The notes below the pieces were generated by a model that was not told the origin of the DNA, ran no database searches, and saw only the letters and a program-made list of their open reading frames with translations. The position numbers and the translations under genes are program-made. This document shows positions 46,441-57,999 of a stretch of 64,000 bases of DNA, piece after piece. Within the stretch, counting starts at the first letter, position 1. Each line of letters begins with the position of its first letter. The stretch spans positions 56,738,038 to 56,802,037 of the forward strand of contig OY735212.1 of assembly GCA_963457665.1 (NCBI GenBank), in the 5' to 3' direction. Origin of the DNA: Thysanoteuthis rhombus (taxonomy: Eukaryota > Mollusca > Cephalopoda > Oegopsida > Thysanoteuthidae).

Positions 46441-47259
46441 CATTACGCTAAAAACAAGGTTTGCATAGCTTGAAAAATGTAAAATCCTCTCAGATTTTTA
46501 CGCTAAAATGGAGATTTCTGCATTTATGGGGTTATTTTCTCAACTAATGTCGATATAAAAATTGTCATCAATGGTATTCATAATAAAATATGCATTTAAT
46601 GTATGTAATAAAATAACATTTTGCATCCATTTTCTGCTGAACAGACGTTTTATGGTCTATTTGAAGATACGGAAAATGTCCCCATGCAATTCTGGATAAG
46701 AAATAGCGCCATATTCGCAATAATTTACGGTTTGAACATAAAATCAACGCCAATAAATTGAAACTTAAAAGAGATAGCCGATAGAAGCTTAAACTAAACT
46801 GAGAATAATTCTTTTCGTCTATATCGCCGTAGACTTGCACACATCTCAGTTCTGTCTTTGCTGCTAGCAAACATCTCATCAATTACGTCCTTCGCAAAAT
46901 TCTGCAACAGCATATTCAATCCCAAGAAAGAAAAAAAGAGAGCTATAAAACTGATATTAACTACAAATATCAGTACATTTGAAAATGTCCGACTGGCAAA
47001 AAAGTTTTGTCGTATTTTTTTATCGTTTGAAAATGTTTTTCCAAGATTGTAAAAAATGGACTATCTTTTTTTACTACTAGAGGGTAGGTATCAAGTGAGT
47101 GGTGAGGTGGTTTTCTCCATCCAGTGTGTGTATATTGTCCATTTTACGAGACAGGGGAAATGTGATGAAAGTTTTCCCCCCTCTCAGGTTATTATTTTAA
47201 CAACGAATTTAACCGATTTCATACACAGGATATTTCATGTTTTATTCATTCATCAGAAA
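46441..47259. other. Unannotated stretch
   Basis: AT-rich with chance frames. Confidence 0.4.
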
Positions 47260-47780
47260 CCGTCAAGAAAACTGTCACTAAAACTATCAAGATAGGTTAC
47301 TCTCAGTATTTAAGTTGCTCTGGCTGGCTGGCTGGCTATGTGTGTATCACACGTACAAGACGCACAAAGGGTTGAAATTTCAGCATTTACTCCTTCATAT
47401 GCCTAAGACAAACTTTTTTCAATTACTTCCCCTTTACCTCACTGAATAGGTTTTTAGTGGGGGCCTTTTTTCAGTTTGTTACGTAAGTTTATACAATATT
47501 GTTCAATAGTCTGTGCCCGCTGGTTTTCCGAAAATTCAGACTTTTTAGTCATCACGACCCAACAAAAGGCGGTAGAAATAACTTATCCATTGATTATACC
47601 TTTCTCTAATGCTTTAACTGATCACCCCCAACAAATCAATCTGCAATAAGACGTTGGTCATGTTATGGTTTCTATTGAGAGTTGTTTTTTGATTTTAAAA
47701 AAGGGTTCGCCATTAGATTTTCGTCAAATGACTTAAATTGTTTGTGTAAAGCATTCATGCAATAGGATAGGTCTAGAACC
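47260..47780 (+). repeat. Dispersed repeat family B, near full-length plus copy
   Basis: AGAAACCGTCAAGAAAACTG (47257), CTGGCTGGCTGGCTATGTG, a diverged centre, CAACAAAAGGCGGTAGAA (47561), TGATCACCCCCAAC and GTTGGTCATGTTATGG. Confidence 0.7.
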
Positions 47781-47830
47781 ATCCCAACATTTAGAATATC
47801 ACTATTGTTGTTACTTCAATGTGATAAGCC

Positions 47831-47960
47831 AGGGGTTGGCAACAGGCAACAGGCGGGCCATTGAGGTGTTTTCTGTGTGCCTCAAACCTTTTCTAGAATA
47901 TTTTCAAATGTTATTTACTTGTGGGCTATTGAGCAGTTGATGGCTCTCAGATAATCCTTT
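47831..47960 (+). mobile_element. Possible hAT-like transposon end
   Basis: CAGGGGTTGGCAACAGGC followed by GGCGGGCCATTGAGG resembles hAT termini (CAGGGGTxGGCAA...GGGCCA). No inverse partner was located. Confidence 0.35.
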
Positions 47961-48554
47961 GTGTTCAACTTTTGCTTACATGAGCATTACATCGTATAAT
48001 TTGTTTACTATAAGCATGAAAGACCACAATCTTCATATATGTTTTTCTATTTTTCTGGGAACTGTTAATCGACAGCTATTAAACTGTTTGTGGTAGATAT
48101 TAATAGTAGATATTTAAAACTTACAAGCCTGAAAGGCAATTTTTTTATATGTAAGACATGATGTAATTCACATGTTAGATATGGGCAAAGCAAATACGTT
48201 ATTATTGTTAGTGAAGTAAGTTGCCCCACATTTGTGGCCTTGTACCAGATTATCTAAGCTTACTAAATACCCATACCAACATTTCCCTTCACGAATCAAG
48301 TCATAATTAATAAATGATAAGCAGTGACAAAAACAAGGGAGAATAAAAGTGTACAACTTGTAAGCCATGCCGATCAGTTATTTAGTTCTTGACAAGGTTC
48401 GCAATACATGTAACAGTTTTTTGCTCCAATTGCCTGGGAAGTTAATCTAGTTATAGGAGAAGGGGTTTGCCAAATTGCCCGCACTCTTTTCTCAGATAAC
48501 TATCAAAGCATGCCAACGACGAGATATTTTGTCAAGTAAAGAGCAAGGAGAAGT
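47961..48554. other. Unannotated stretch
   Basis: TTGTGGCCTTGTACCAGAT (48233) is a lone SINE-tail match in plus orientation. Otherwise nothing. Confidence 0.4.
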
Positions 48555-48660
48555 GGGAGTGCCTCGGTGCAAAATTAACATAAACCATCTTAGTTGGAAT
48601 TCGAACTCTGGCCGCCGATAGACTTCACTCCACCTCACACCTCCATGGTCACGAAAATAG
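48555..48660 (-). repeat. tRNA-like SINE fragment with B box
   Basis: The minus strand has AGAGTTCGAATTCCAAC, a good box B, with a weak head upstream (GACCATGGAGGTGTGAGG). Confidence 0.5.
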
Positions 48661-48892
48661 AGCACAAAAATATCCGGAAGGTGGTAAATGAAAACGATTG
48701 TGCCTATGGGGGAGGGGATTGGTGCGATTTCTCTCGACAGAAGTAGTGATTGGGAGGAGTAGATGTAGCTTCTGGGGTGCGAGTGGTTGTTACAGGTATA
48801 TAGGAGTTGCAGTATGGAAGATGGCAGCTGCAGTTTGGGGTGGGTAAAAGCTGGTTAAGCTTTTTGCTGTTACCAGCATCAGAGAAAGGGAG
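48661..48892. other. G-rich stretch
   Basis: The plus strand is G/purine-rich (GGGGGAGGGGATTGG near 48709) without a gene; it recalls 43930-44050 in composition. Confidence 0.4.
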
Positions 48893-49224
48893 TTAGGTAT
48901 GCCAACATTGACAGTAGAATGATAAAGAAATCCGACCCCGTGGGAAAGTGGAATTGGTTATAATGCATGAGTACATCGATGCAATATGCATCAGTGCTGG
49001 TAGGTGCATCGGTTTTTGAGCGAAGGCCTTCTTGTTACCAGGTAGACGACAAAGAGGCGCTCGCTTACAAGAAACATCAAAAAGCAACTAGAAGTTTTTT
49101 TTATTCTCAAAACCTTTGCCCGGTGGACGAAGCACGTTGTTTTTACCTTTGAAAATCACACATATTTCTGGCTTCAAAACAAAAACTATAGATAGCTACA
49201 TCGTAAAAATACATCACTGTACGG
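48893..49224 (+). repeat. Dispersed repeat family E, copy 1
   Basis: It matches 53195-53500 in order: AATGATAAAGAAATCCGACC, CATCGATGCAATATGCATCA, GGTGCATCGGTTTTTGAGCG, TTTGCCCGGTGG and TCACACATATTTCTGG. Divergence is moderate. The frames in it do not encode a recognised protein. Confidence 0.65.
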
Positions 49225-49600
49225 AGAAGACTGGATGCTTTAGGTATCTGCCAAGCTTGACTTAGCCTGGCACAAGGCCAAAAGTATAGAGCATCAAGTT
49301 AAGACCGAGCTCACTTCATAGCAGTATTGCTTCACTAGACTTGCTAACTATTGTCCTACAGTAAGACTCTCAAGCATGTATGAATATAGATAATCCATAT
49401 GCATAACTGGTACAAGGCCACAAGTTTAGAGCACCAAGTGAAGACCATGCTCACTTAACAACAGTAAAAGTCTAGTTGACTAGCAAAACACGGCGTGGCT
49501 CCCAACGTATAGGTATTTACCAAGCTTAGGTTAAATCGGTACAAATCAAATGGTGTAGGGTATTAAGTCAGGAATTAACTAACAACGCAGTGGCCACGGT
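49225..49600 (-). repeat. Tandem tRNA-derived SINE copies
   Basis: Two units follow each other: the tail block TGGCACAAGGCCAAAAGTAT (49270) is repeated as TGGTACAAGGCCACAAGTTT (49409). Each is followed by a GAGCATCAAGTTAAGACC-like B-box side and a GACTTGCTAACTATTG-like A-box side. A third partial unit runs from about 49500. Confidence 0.6.
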
Positions 49601-49698
49601 CTTTGGACAGAAGAGTCAATGCGATGTGAAGAAGATTAGTGAGTTGAACTACTGCAGCCATCAAAGATTTCTATCATTTTTTGATATTGTTTGTGTCC
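49601..49698 (+). repeat. Near-identical inverted duplicate of 52827-52932
   Basis: This 98-nt block matches the reverse complement of 52827-52932 with one substitution, one 1-nt length change in a T run, and a 9-nt gap. Boundaries are sharp on both sides. Divergence is far lower than for the other repeats here, so duplication was recent or the sequence is constrained. Confidence 0.8.
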
Positions 49699-49837
49699 AT
49701 TACTTCACGACAAATTATTATGTTTAGCTTAGATTGGCGCGAGTCCTCGTGTTTTGGGCAACCAGTGAAGTCTGGACACACATCACAATGATCTGGATTA
49801 GCTGGCTATTATCCTTCAGCAAGGCCCTCAACGTTCA

Positions 49838-50065
49838 CTCAGACAATGTGATGATTAGCATGTCTGCCTCACGTATAGAGGGTCCTAGGTTCGAGTGTGG
49901 GTGATCTCTTCATTAGGACAAATTAGGCAGCTAATTGAGTGATCTCTAAGCTGTTTGATTAAGTTGGGGGTATCACTTTGGTGGACTGGCATCCTGCCAA
50001 GGGCGTGGTCATAAAAACTCGTTGGAATAAAATCCTGATCTGAACCAGACTTGAAATTTACAAAG
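49838..50065 (+). repeat. tRNA-derived SINE
   Basis: The Glu-like head reads GTGATGATTAGCATGTCTGC then CTCACG, with box B TAGGTTCGAGTGTGG (49888). The body shares AGGACAAATTA and GCAGCT words with the SINE at 23.5 kb. It lacks a simple repeat tail. Confidence 0.7.
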
Positions 50066-50967
50066 ATCACTAAACTGACGTTTGTAACAGAAACCGTTAC
50101 TTCGTCACCGGTCGGTCATACTTCATTTGGGGCTGTCTATAGGGAGACGTGACACCCAACATGTATTGATAGCTTAGATTCGCATGTGTTCACTCAAAAA
50201 GGATCGAATTTTCTGCAGTCACTCAGAGTTTCTGGGATTGTCATTTTTGAGACTTTCGTGAAAATAAAATTCCTGTACTGCCCACGAATATTTTACATCA
50301 AGTCAGCTACTTCGCGACAATTTTAAATGTTTAAAAATAGCTGGATTGATTACAAATGGCTAAAATTTGGCAGATTTAATTTCCAGGTTATTGGGATACT
50401 GTAAACGCTCCTAAAACTCGTACAAAGCCCACCCAGAAGTAAACATAGTACGTATTTATCATGTATTAAGACAATACTGAAAATAGAAGCAGCTGTTTCG
50501 GTAGGCAATCTTTGTAATAACGCACCGTTAGCCATGACGAAAAAAAAGATTATTGCATTCCAAATTTGAGATACTTCATTTTGATGAATACAGACAAACT
50601 TCGTGATCCAGTAATGGGTCTATCACCCACTTAAAAGCATGAATCGCCCACCAGCTGGCTACCACAGGTTTAGACTCCTCAAAAGATAGCAGACCATGTC
50701 CTTACACGAGTCGAATTTTGTTGAGCAACTCTTTCTTCTGAAAATGACACCCGTCCCTCGTCCGTGAACCAAGTAACCCAAATTGTTACTACCAACACGT
50801 CCAGAAATAGAAAAAAATTATCAGATGCCAGTATTATCTGATCTTATTTTCTGTTATTTTCTTTTTATTACTGGGAGCACTGTTAACCAATAGCTTATTC
50901 GCTATTTCTGACCGCCGCTATTTACTAAAGACCATAGTTTAACGCTCTGAATGGTTGCAATGAAAGC
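50066..50967. other. Unannotated stretch
   Basis: Nothing recognised. Slight SINE-like words occur near 50600-50700. Confidence 0.4.
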
Positions 50968-51345
50968 AAGCCTGTTTGCCGCTTTGTCAATCTCTACTCC
51001 AACTCCTATTCTGACTGAAGATGATTACTGCAATTTTTGTATCATATATATATATAACAGATTTGGAAAAATTGGAGATATCTTTTCTATAAATGTATTT
51101 GTTTAGTAGAATGAAAAAGTCTCTTGCGTATCCTTATGATAAATTTTCATTAATATCTACGAATTGTCAATTTAGCTTGGTCAGTGAGACAGCTTCCTGG
51201 AAATCAATCGATTGTAGGTTCAAATTACTGTAAAGAGATGTGGATTTTATATGTCGGTTTACGCCCTCTAATTTCGGTGAGGATTGTCTTTAGAAACAAA
51301 TCAGCTCAAGTTTTGGAGTTGGGCAAAAATTAGGATGAAAGAAAT
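50968..51345 (+). repeat. Composite SINE, second copy
   Basis: It has the same leader as 29209 (CTGACTGAAGATGATTACTG) and the tRNA-like head TTTAGCTTGGTCAGTGAGAC. The B box GTAGGTTCAAATTACTG (51216) is better preserved than in the first copy. A (TA)n insertion lies at about 51045. Confidence 0.65.
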
Positions 51346-52826
51346 ATTAGTCAAAAATGATGAATCATCCGATGTCTTTCCAAATTTATTTTGACATCAA
51401 GATAAGAGAACTGAATCATTCGCTCACCACCAGGAATTATTGTCAATAATCTAACGTGTTAATGGAATACGTCTTTGCTCGTGATACCTTGTAAGTGTGA
51501 AATTCAAACGAAAGTTGAACATCACAAAACAACCCTGAGAGCTCTTTCCAATCAAGACACGATTTGTAGTAGAAATTTACGCCAACTAACTCCCGTTTAA
51601 AATGATGTAAGCAAGAAACAAAAAAGTGATGAATCTCTCTTTGTTCAATACTGATTATGAGGAGATTAGTCTGAGGCTTAATGATCGGACATCAAAAAAC
51701 TGAGTTTAAATTAAGAAAGTTTTAGCGTAAAAACGAATTATTTTTGTTTATGCTGTTCAGCTTTTGTGGGTTTTTGATGTAAATTGATTCCCAGGTGAGA
51801 GAAAGATCTTGCAATACTGACAACTTTGAACTCCTCTAAATATGTCCTAGCGCACTCTAGGTTATCTAATAGATGTTGGATTGTTGCCGAGTCCAATCTA
51901 GCTTTACTTGTGCAAGGCTGAGTTCAGTTTGTAACGATAGATAAATAGATACCTGTTGTTACCGTAGATTATTGTAAACTTGACAAAAATGAATACGATG
52001 AGTACGGAATAATTGGTTAACACATATTTTACAACTTTCATACGAACCTCAACGATTGAAAAACACAAAAAAATAATCAAATAAGCGTAGACCCTTCTTT
52101 GCAAGGCATAAATTAAATCGACAAAGTGCATCATACTGGAACATTTTTAATATCGCACATACCTAATTGGCTTTCACCAGTTCAGTCAGCCATTTCCAAT
52201 AAAGCGTTCTATAAATTATAGATGGTATGGATTTTTAATAAAAATCTCATTATCCAAAATACATTACGACCTCAATGGATTTCACTTTCCCTAAACGATA
52301 AAAAGCAGAATAACAAAATTTGGAAATTATCATCTCTGTATTAATACACTTTTTCTAGCCTATTTAATCATTAACTTATAATACACCGATAGGTTTAATG
52401 CTTTCAACACTCTTCTAAACTATATAAGCTGTATTTTGATTGCGTTGTATGCATCCACGACTTATAATCAGGTACAACCTCAGCATTTCTGCAGTAGGAC
52501 TTTCTGAGGACAAAAATATTCAAAATAATTGAACAACCGTAGAGTCAAAATTTGAAATCATGTAAAATAAATACCATGGAAAAATACATATTGTTGGAAT
52601 TAATTCTATTTATGGTATCGCTGGCGTTTTTCACTGGAAAACATCTAAAATAGAGTAAAAAGTTTATATTCTGGAGAATGTTATCAATAAACTCGTCAAA
52701 AAAGGCACCAAAAGTCTAAAAAGCTTTTTTTTACAAAAATAAAATGAAAAATTCTAGAAGGAGGCTAGTTGAGTAGTGATATCAATATTCAAGTCTGTGG
52801 GCAAAATGATATGGTCAGTAGCGCTG
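51346..52826. other. Unannotated stretch
   Basis: AT-rich with chance frames only. Confidence 0.4.
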
Positions 52827-52932
52827 GGACACAAACAATATCAAAAATGATAGAAATCTTCGTCTCCTTTGATGGCTGCAGTAGTTCAACTCACTAATCT
52901 TCTTCACATCGTATTGACTCTTCTGTCCAAAG
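52827..52932 (-). repeat. Near-identical inverted duplicate of 49601-49698
   Basis: The minus strand is open across the block in one frame (starts FGQKSQYDVKKISELNYC). The 9-nt difference from the other copy keeps that frame, but the frame is short and matches no family I know. Confidence 0.8.
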
Positions 52933-53194
52933 TTAACTAACTACCAATAGCTGTACTATTTGAAAAAAAAAAGGTAATGACAACTGCTGGAAAATGTGTA
53001 GACATTTCTGTTCGGTAATTAGTATGATATAAAATGTGGAGATAGGATAATCAACGTCTGCAAATAGCATTGAAAGAACTTTAAAATCACATGAGGTAAA
53101 AATACATATGCCGACCGAGTTTGGAGTGAGTCGAAAATGACTTGGTTGAAGACACACCTAATCAGCAAAGAGACAAAGGTAAATTATCTGAGAT
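52933..53194. other. Unannotated stretch
   Basis: Nothing recognised. Confidence 0.4.
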
Positions 53195-53500
53195 CGGAAT
53201 GATAAAAAGAAATCCAACCTCGTGAGAAAAATGGGAATGGTATATTTGCATATGCACATCAATGCAATACACATCAGCACCTGCAGGTCCATCAGTTTTT
53301 GAACGAATGCCTCACAGTCAAACGTGCTTGGTTACAAAAATCATTAAAAAGCGATTATTTCTCTTGTTCTCTTGACATTTGCCTGGTGGGTGATGCTTGT
53401 TTATAGTTTGTCTATAAAAATCATACATATCCTTGGGTTCAAAACAAAGGAAATAATTAGTTACACTATAAAAAATACAACATTATAAGGTGAAAACTCA
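53195..53500 (+). repeat. Dispersed repeat family E, copy 2
   Basis: It shares AATGATAAAAAGAAATCCAA, CATCAATGCAATACACATCA, TTTTTGAACGAATGCC, TTTGCCTGGTGG and the AATCATACATAT end block with 48893-49224. Confidence 0.65.
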
Positions 53501-55994
53501 ATGTTTAGACGAGAAAACAATTTCCTCAGTCAAGTAGCAGATTTTTACAAGCAAACCGGGCCAATTTTCGGCAGAGGTACCGTGACATTTTTAGATATTC
53601 AAACCATTCGTGTTTTTTTGCAACTTTTTCGAGCGTAATTATCTGCACACGGAACAGATTTTTTTTCTGCTTTTGAGAGAATAGTTTTTAGGTATTCTTC
53701 CAGCAAAAAAGTTACCTATATCAAATCAAAACTACCTTTTTATTTTATTTATGTAAAAACAGCAAAAGTACGTATTTACTTATTTCATCGAAACAACAAT
53801 CAAAGCTTCACATAAAAACGAAGTCAAGTTGAACTAAATTTAATTTATATGCTTCATATGAATCAAACAGGGAAAATAGAACAATCTCCAAATATTTGGT
53901 TGCATTAATTATATTTTTTAAAGGAGAAAAGTCAATCCATTTGATTTAAATCTATATGAATGCCAAATTGGTGAAGTTGCCTATTTTACGAAAAAGTAAC
54001 TATGAATTTATTAAATGTTTTGCAGAAGAAATTTGATTTCATTTGATTTTCACGAATACTCTTGAATGTTGTTTCGATTAAAAAAACACTTCTGATCAAA
54101 TTAAAATTACGTATTTATGCAGCGAAAAAAAGTAAAAACATAGTTTAAGCTGATTTAATAGAATAAAAAACATATCCCTTTTTTTAGAAAATATACATAA
54201 ATATGTTGTTTTGATTTGATGTGAATAATTTATAAGACGAAAGAACGCCCAAAACATTTTCTCGTTAAAAGCAAAAAGAACCAAGGTTCTAAAGCAGATG
54301 TTTACACTTATGATCATCCGTAGCAAAAATCGTGAATGGTTTAAATTGCTGAAAATGTCACGTTACCCTCGCCAAAAATGGCCGCAAACTGCAATTAGAG
54401 GTCAGTTATTATTATTATACCTATGGTTGTGTCCACGGCAACACATGACTGATTTACTAAATAATGCTTTTTGAATTTTCAAGAAGTTTTCTCACAGAAA
54501 TACATTGTTTTGCTGAATGCAAAAACTGAAATTTTTCACTCTTTGTTTTGATATTTAATTTATAAATTAAGCATTGTCAGTTGTTATTAATTTTTCGATT
54601 GGTATTCTTGTAATCCTAATTTCATTTGCTTTTAATTGCATCCCTAAAATCATCATTCAATGGCCATCAATGAGCAACGTGGGTCGGAAATAGACAATAA
54701 TACTCCGGTGAGACTCTCATTCTTGTTATCAATACTACCAGCGTATGTGAATTGAAATAAATTGCGATTTATCGGTCAGGCAATAAGAAATGGCTGTATG
54801 GTTAGATTTGAATGACTGGAGTAAAGCAACAGTCACGTTAAGATAGGCCTCCATAGAAAAGAAAAAAGATCGTCAATATTTGACAATCAATTTCAAAATG
54901 ACTGATAATGTTTCTTCTTGATGTTTCTCTTCATTGTCCTTAAATCTCAAATATTGCGTTTCCTATTTTCTATTCTCTTCAAGAAGTTGACAAGACTAAT
55001 AATCGTGGAAGATTGCTCTATTCTCAAAAATAAATTTAAACTAGAAGGTAATCATTGGGTTCCCTAAGGTCGCACGATTTTTATTCGTAATTTCAGTTTG
55101 GTTTGTATTTTCCTTATTTTCATATTTTCGTTAAAGGTGTTCTATCTGTTAACTTTATAGAAGAAAATAAAATTACCATACAAAATGTTGGAATTGATCA
55201 CATTCATGAATTACCGTTATTTTCATAAATTGCTTATGCGTGTGATATTTTTTTCTTCAAATATAGATATGAATTGATTTAAATTGGAAGTATTGCATAA
55301 TGCAAAGATTGTATATGGAACACACTCAACCTGTATTTGCCAGTGAAACTAATCATCCTATTCGCTTTTGATTCATAGCAATAACAAATATATTTGAAGA
55401 TTTAATCATTTCTCATAATCGCCGCGAGCAAAAATGAACATAATTGTTTCTGCTGTTTTACTGAAGATTATGGACTGCTTGTCAACAATTGTGAATAAGA
55501 GAGAGTTCAAAAGTGCAATTATGGAGATCTTGAGGCTTTACTTCTGATTTTATAGAAATAAAGTGTATATATTGGTAATTGCTATTTATCCAAACTCAAA
55601 GATTTCAATGTAGAAACATAGACGATGTTTGATATTTGATATAAATGAAAATAAATATACGCAGTTGGAAATTGTAATTCTTTTTGTGTGAAACATGAAT
55701 TCAGACTCTGAAGGAAAGAATACATCTACAGGAAATATTATGGATCTATTTCTGTCAAAATGAAATTGCATGATGTGACTTTGTAGTGCTTTTCTCCTTT
55801 GAATCGAATGGAAGATTGATAAACTGTCCGATTCGTAAGTTATAAAGCAAAGCGTATCTGAATTATTAATGTCGAAGAAGGAGCAGGCTTTACGGTAGCA
55901 TATTTTTTTCCGAAATCGGGAAAGGAATGAAAGAACGTGACAAATTCAGGAAGGCTAGAAATCACTTTGAAGGTTTCATATGATTTCAGTCCCT
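53501..55994. other. Strongly AT-rich stretch
   Basis: It contains TGATCAAATTAAAATTACGT at 54093, shared with 40145. No gene or defined element was found otherwise. Confidence 0.45.
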
Positions 55995-56330
55995 GATATC
56001 AGAAACCGTCAAACAAAACTGTCTTTAAAACTGTCAGCTTAGGTATTTCAATTTCTACGTTGGTCTGGCTGGCTATGTTCGTATGTATCACGCGTACAGG
56101 TCGTACTGGAGGGCTGGAAATTTATATATATTTATTCATTATTATGTCTAAAAAACATTTTCAAAATTCCCTTCCTGAACGCACTTTAGAGGTAGGTCAG
56201 TTTGCAATGTAAGTCTATGCTAAATTGATACTTGAGTAGGTGTCCACTTGCTTTTTGAAAATTCAGAGTATTTTAGTGATCACTGAACAATAAAAGGCGA
56301 TAGAAGTAACTTATTCATTCACTGAAATCG
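55995..56330 (+). repeat. Dispersed repeat family B, plus copy ending at a TA array
   Basis: AGAAACCGTCAAACAAAACT (56003), CTGGCTGGCTATG, AGTTTGCAATGTAAGTCTAT (56198) and AATAAAAGGCGATAGAAGT (56288). The last part is missing where the TA array begins. Confidence 0.75.
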
Positions 56331-56340
56331 ACAAAACTAT

Positions 56341-56554
56341 TAAATACATATATATATATACATGTATATATATATATATATATACATGTATATATATATA
56401 TATATATACATGTATATATATATATATACATGTATATATATATACATACATATATATATATATATACATACATATATATATACATACATATATATATACA
56501 TATATAAATATACATATATATGTACATACATATATACATATATATATGTATTTA

Positions 56555-56612
<58 letters not shown>
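56341..56612. repeat. Complex TA/CATG/CATA array
   Basis: About 270 bp of TA repeat. CATG interruptions lie at 56361, 56385, 56409 and 56429 (spacing 24, 24, 20), then CATACATA interruptions. It ends in pure TA. All IYIY frames here are artefacts. Confidence 0.95.
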
Positions 56613-56615
<3 letters not shown>

Positions 56616-57399
56616 AAATTGAAAGAAGATAAGTGCATTTAGTTTTTAGTCTCCAACTTGGCTGTACAAACCAAGGCGTAAGAAACCTAGGAAGCAGTTG
56701 ATTGTTATTGTGTTCAACTTTAAACACTCCAAAACAAATTTACCCTCCCCTGGCAACTGCAGCCAAATCAAAATCTGTGGAGCCATTTTGCCATCGTTGG
56801 ATTCATTATCCAATCGATTGCGTCAAATACGTGTAATGTCTGTCATGATTTCCGCTCAATTAGATTTCAGGACCTATCTTGGAAATGACAAGATGATAGA
56901 TCTGAAAACTTGACAAGCACGAATTCCATTTCAATCGGTACAGTAGACACAAAAAGATCTGTCACTGACAAGGTGTATGAGGACAGTTTGTTATTAAAAA
57001 AAAAAGCATAATTTTCTTTTTACAAGTAAAAAAACCCTAGATACTGGAATATCGAAACAAAAGCACGTCTAAAAGTATCGAAATGGATGGTTCAAAAAAC
57101 GATAAAATCCTCTGAAAAAAGTTGCATAAGGGGTTTTCTGCAATGGTTGCAAATATTTATCGCTTCCATGCTTCAGTTTATGGAATTTATTTCATGGAAT
57201 TTATTTGCTACTGACCTCTAGAAGACCTCAAACAAATCTTTGTGATACCATTTTCTTATTCATTCTTTTGAAGAGTTCATAGTTTTTACATAAATTTTGA
57301 ATTTATCAACATGCAAAAATGATAATCTTTCCTTTGAACTTGATAGGTGTTCAAATGATTTTTCTAGAATAGTAGTCGAATGCCTCTTTCTGATATAGA
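56613..57399. other. Unannotated stretch
   Basis: The frame at 56698-56913 (+) includes a slightly GC-richer part but no family is recognised. Confidence 0.4.
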
Positions 57400-57830
57400 G
57401 CTGGAGACTTGTTATAACCACTGGTATGCTTCCTTACAATATTGATACTAGTTCGACTGGCTGGCTTGCTGGCTACGTATGTATCACGTGTAAGGCAGAA
57501 TTTCACTTCTTATTATGTCTGGAAAGAACTTTTTTTAACAAATTGCCCTAAATAGTTTTCATTTGGGTTCGGCAGGGTCAATTTGCAATGTATGTTCATG
57601 CTAAATCGATCCCTTAGTTAGTGCCCACTTGCTTTTCGAAAATTCAAACTTTTCAGTGATCACAGCCTAAACAAAAGGCGAACGAAGTAACTTATCCATC
57701 AATCATTCCTTTTTCATTTGTTTTTAATTGATCAACCCAACAAGGCATGCTGCCAAGAGACATTGGTCACGTGATAGTTTATCTGAAGTGACTAACCTGA
57801 CCTGTTTGTCATAAAATTTGACAACCCTTT
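57400..57830 (+). repeat. Dispersed repeat family B, well-preserved plus copy
   Basis: CTGGCTGGCTTGCTGGCTAC (57458), GGTCAATTTGCAATGTATGT (57577), AAATCGATCCCTTAGTTAGT, GTGATCACAGCC, AACAAAAGGCG, AGGCATGCTGCCAAGAGACA and AACCTGACCTGTTTGTC. This is the best guide to the family's right-hand end. Confidence 0.8.
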
Positions 57831-57999
57831 TCTAATAACAGAAGAGCTTTCACTAACACTCTTATGATTGCTTGATTCCCATGTCCTCGAATATGGATCA
57901 ATTTTCAAGAAAATCTTTTTTTAAAAAGTTGTATACAATATGGGTGCTTCTCTGTGGAATAGAGGCTATTCATGCATTTCATTGCAAATGAAGTAATGC

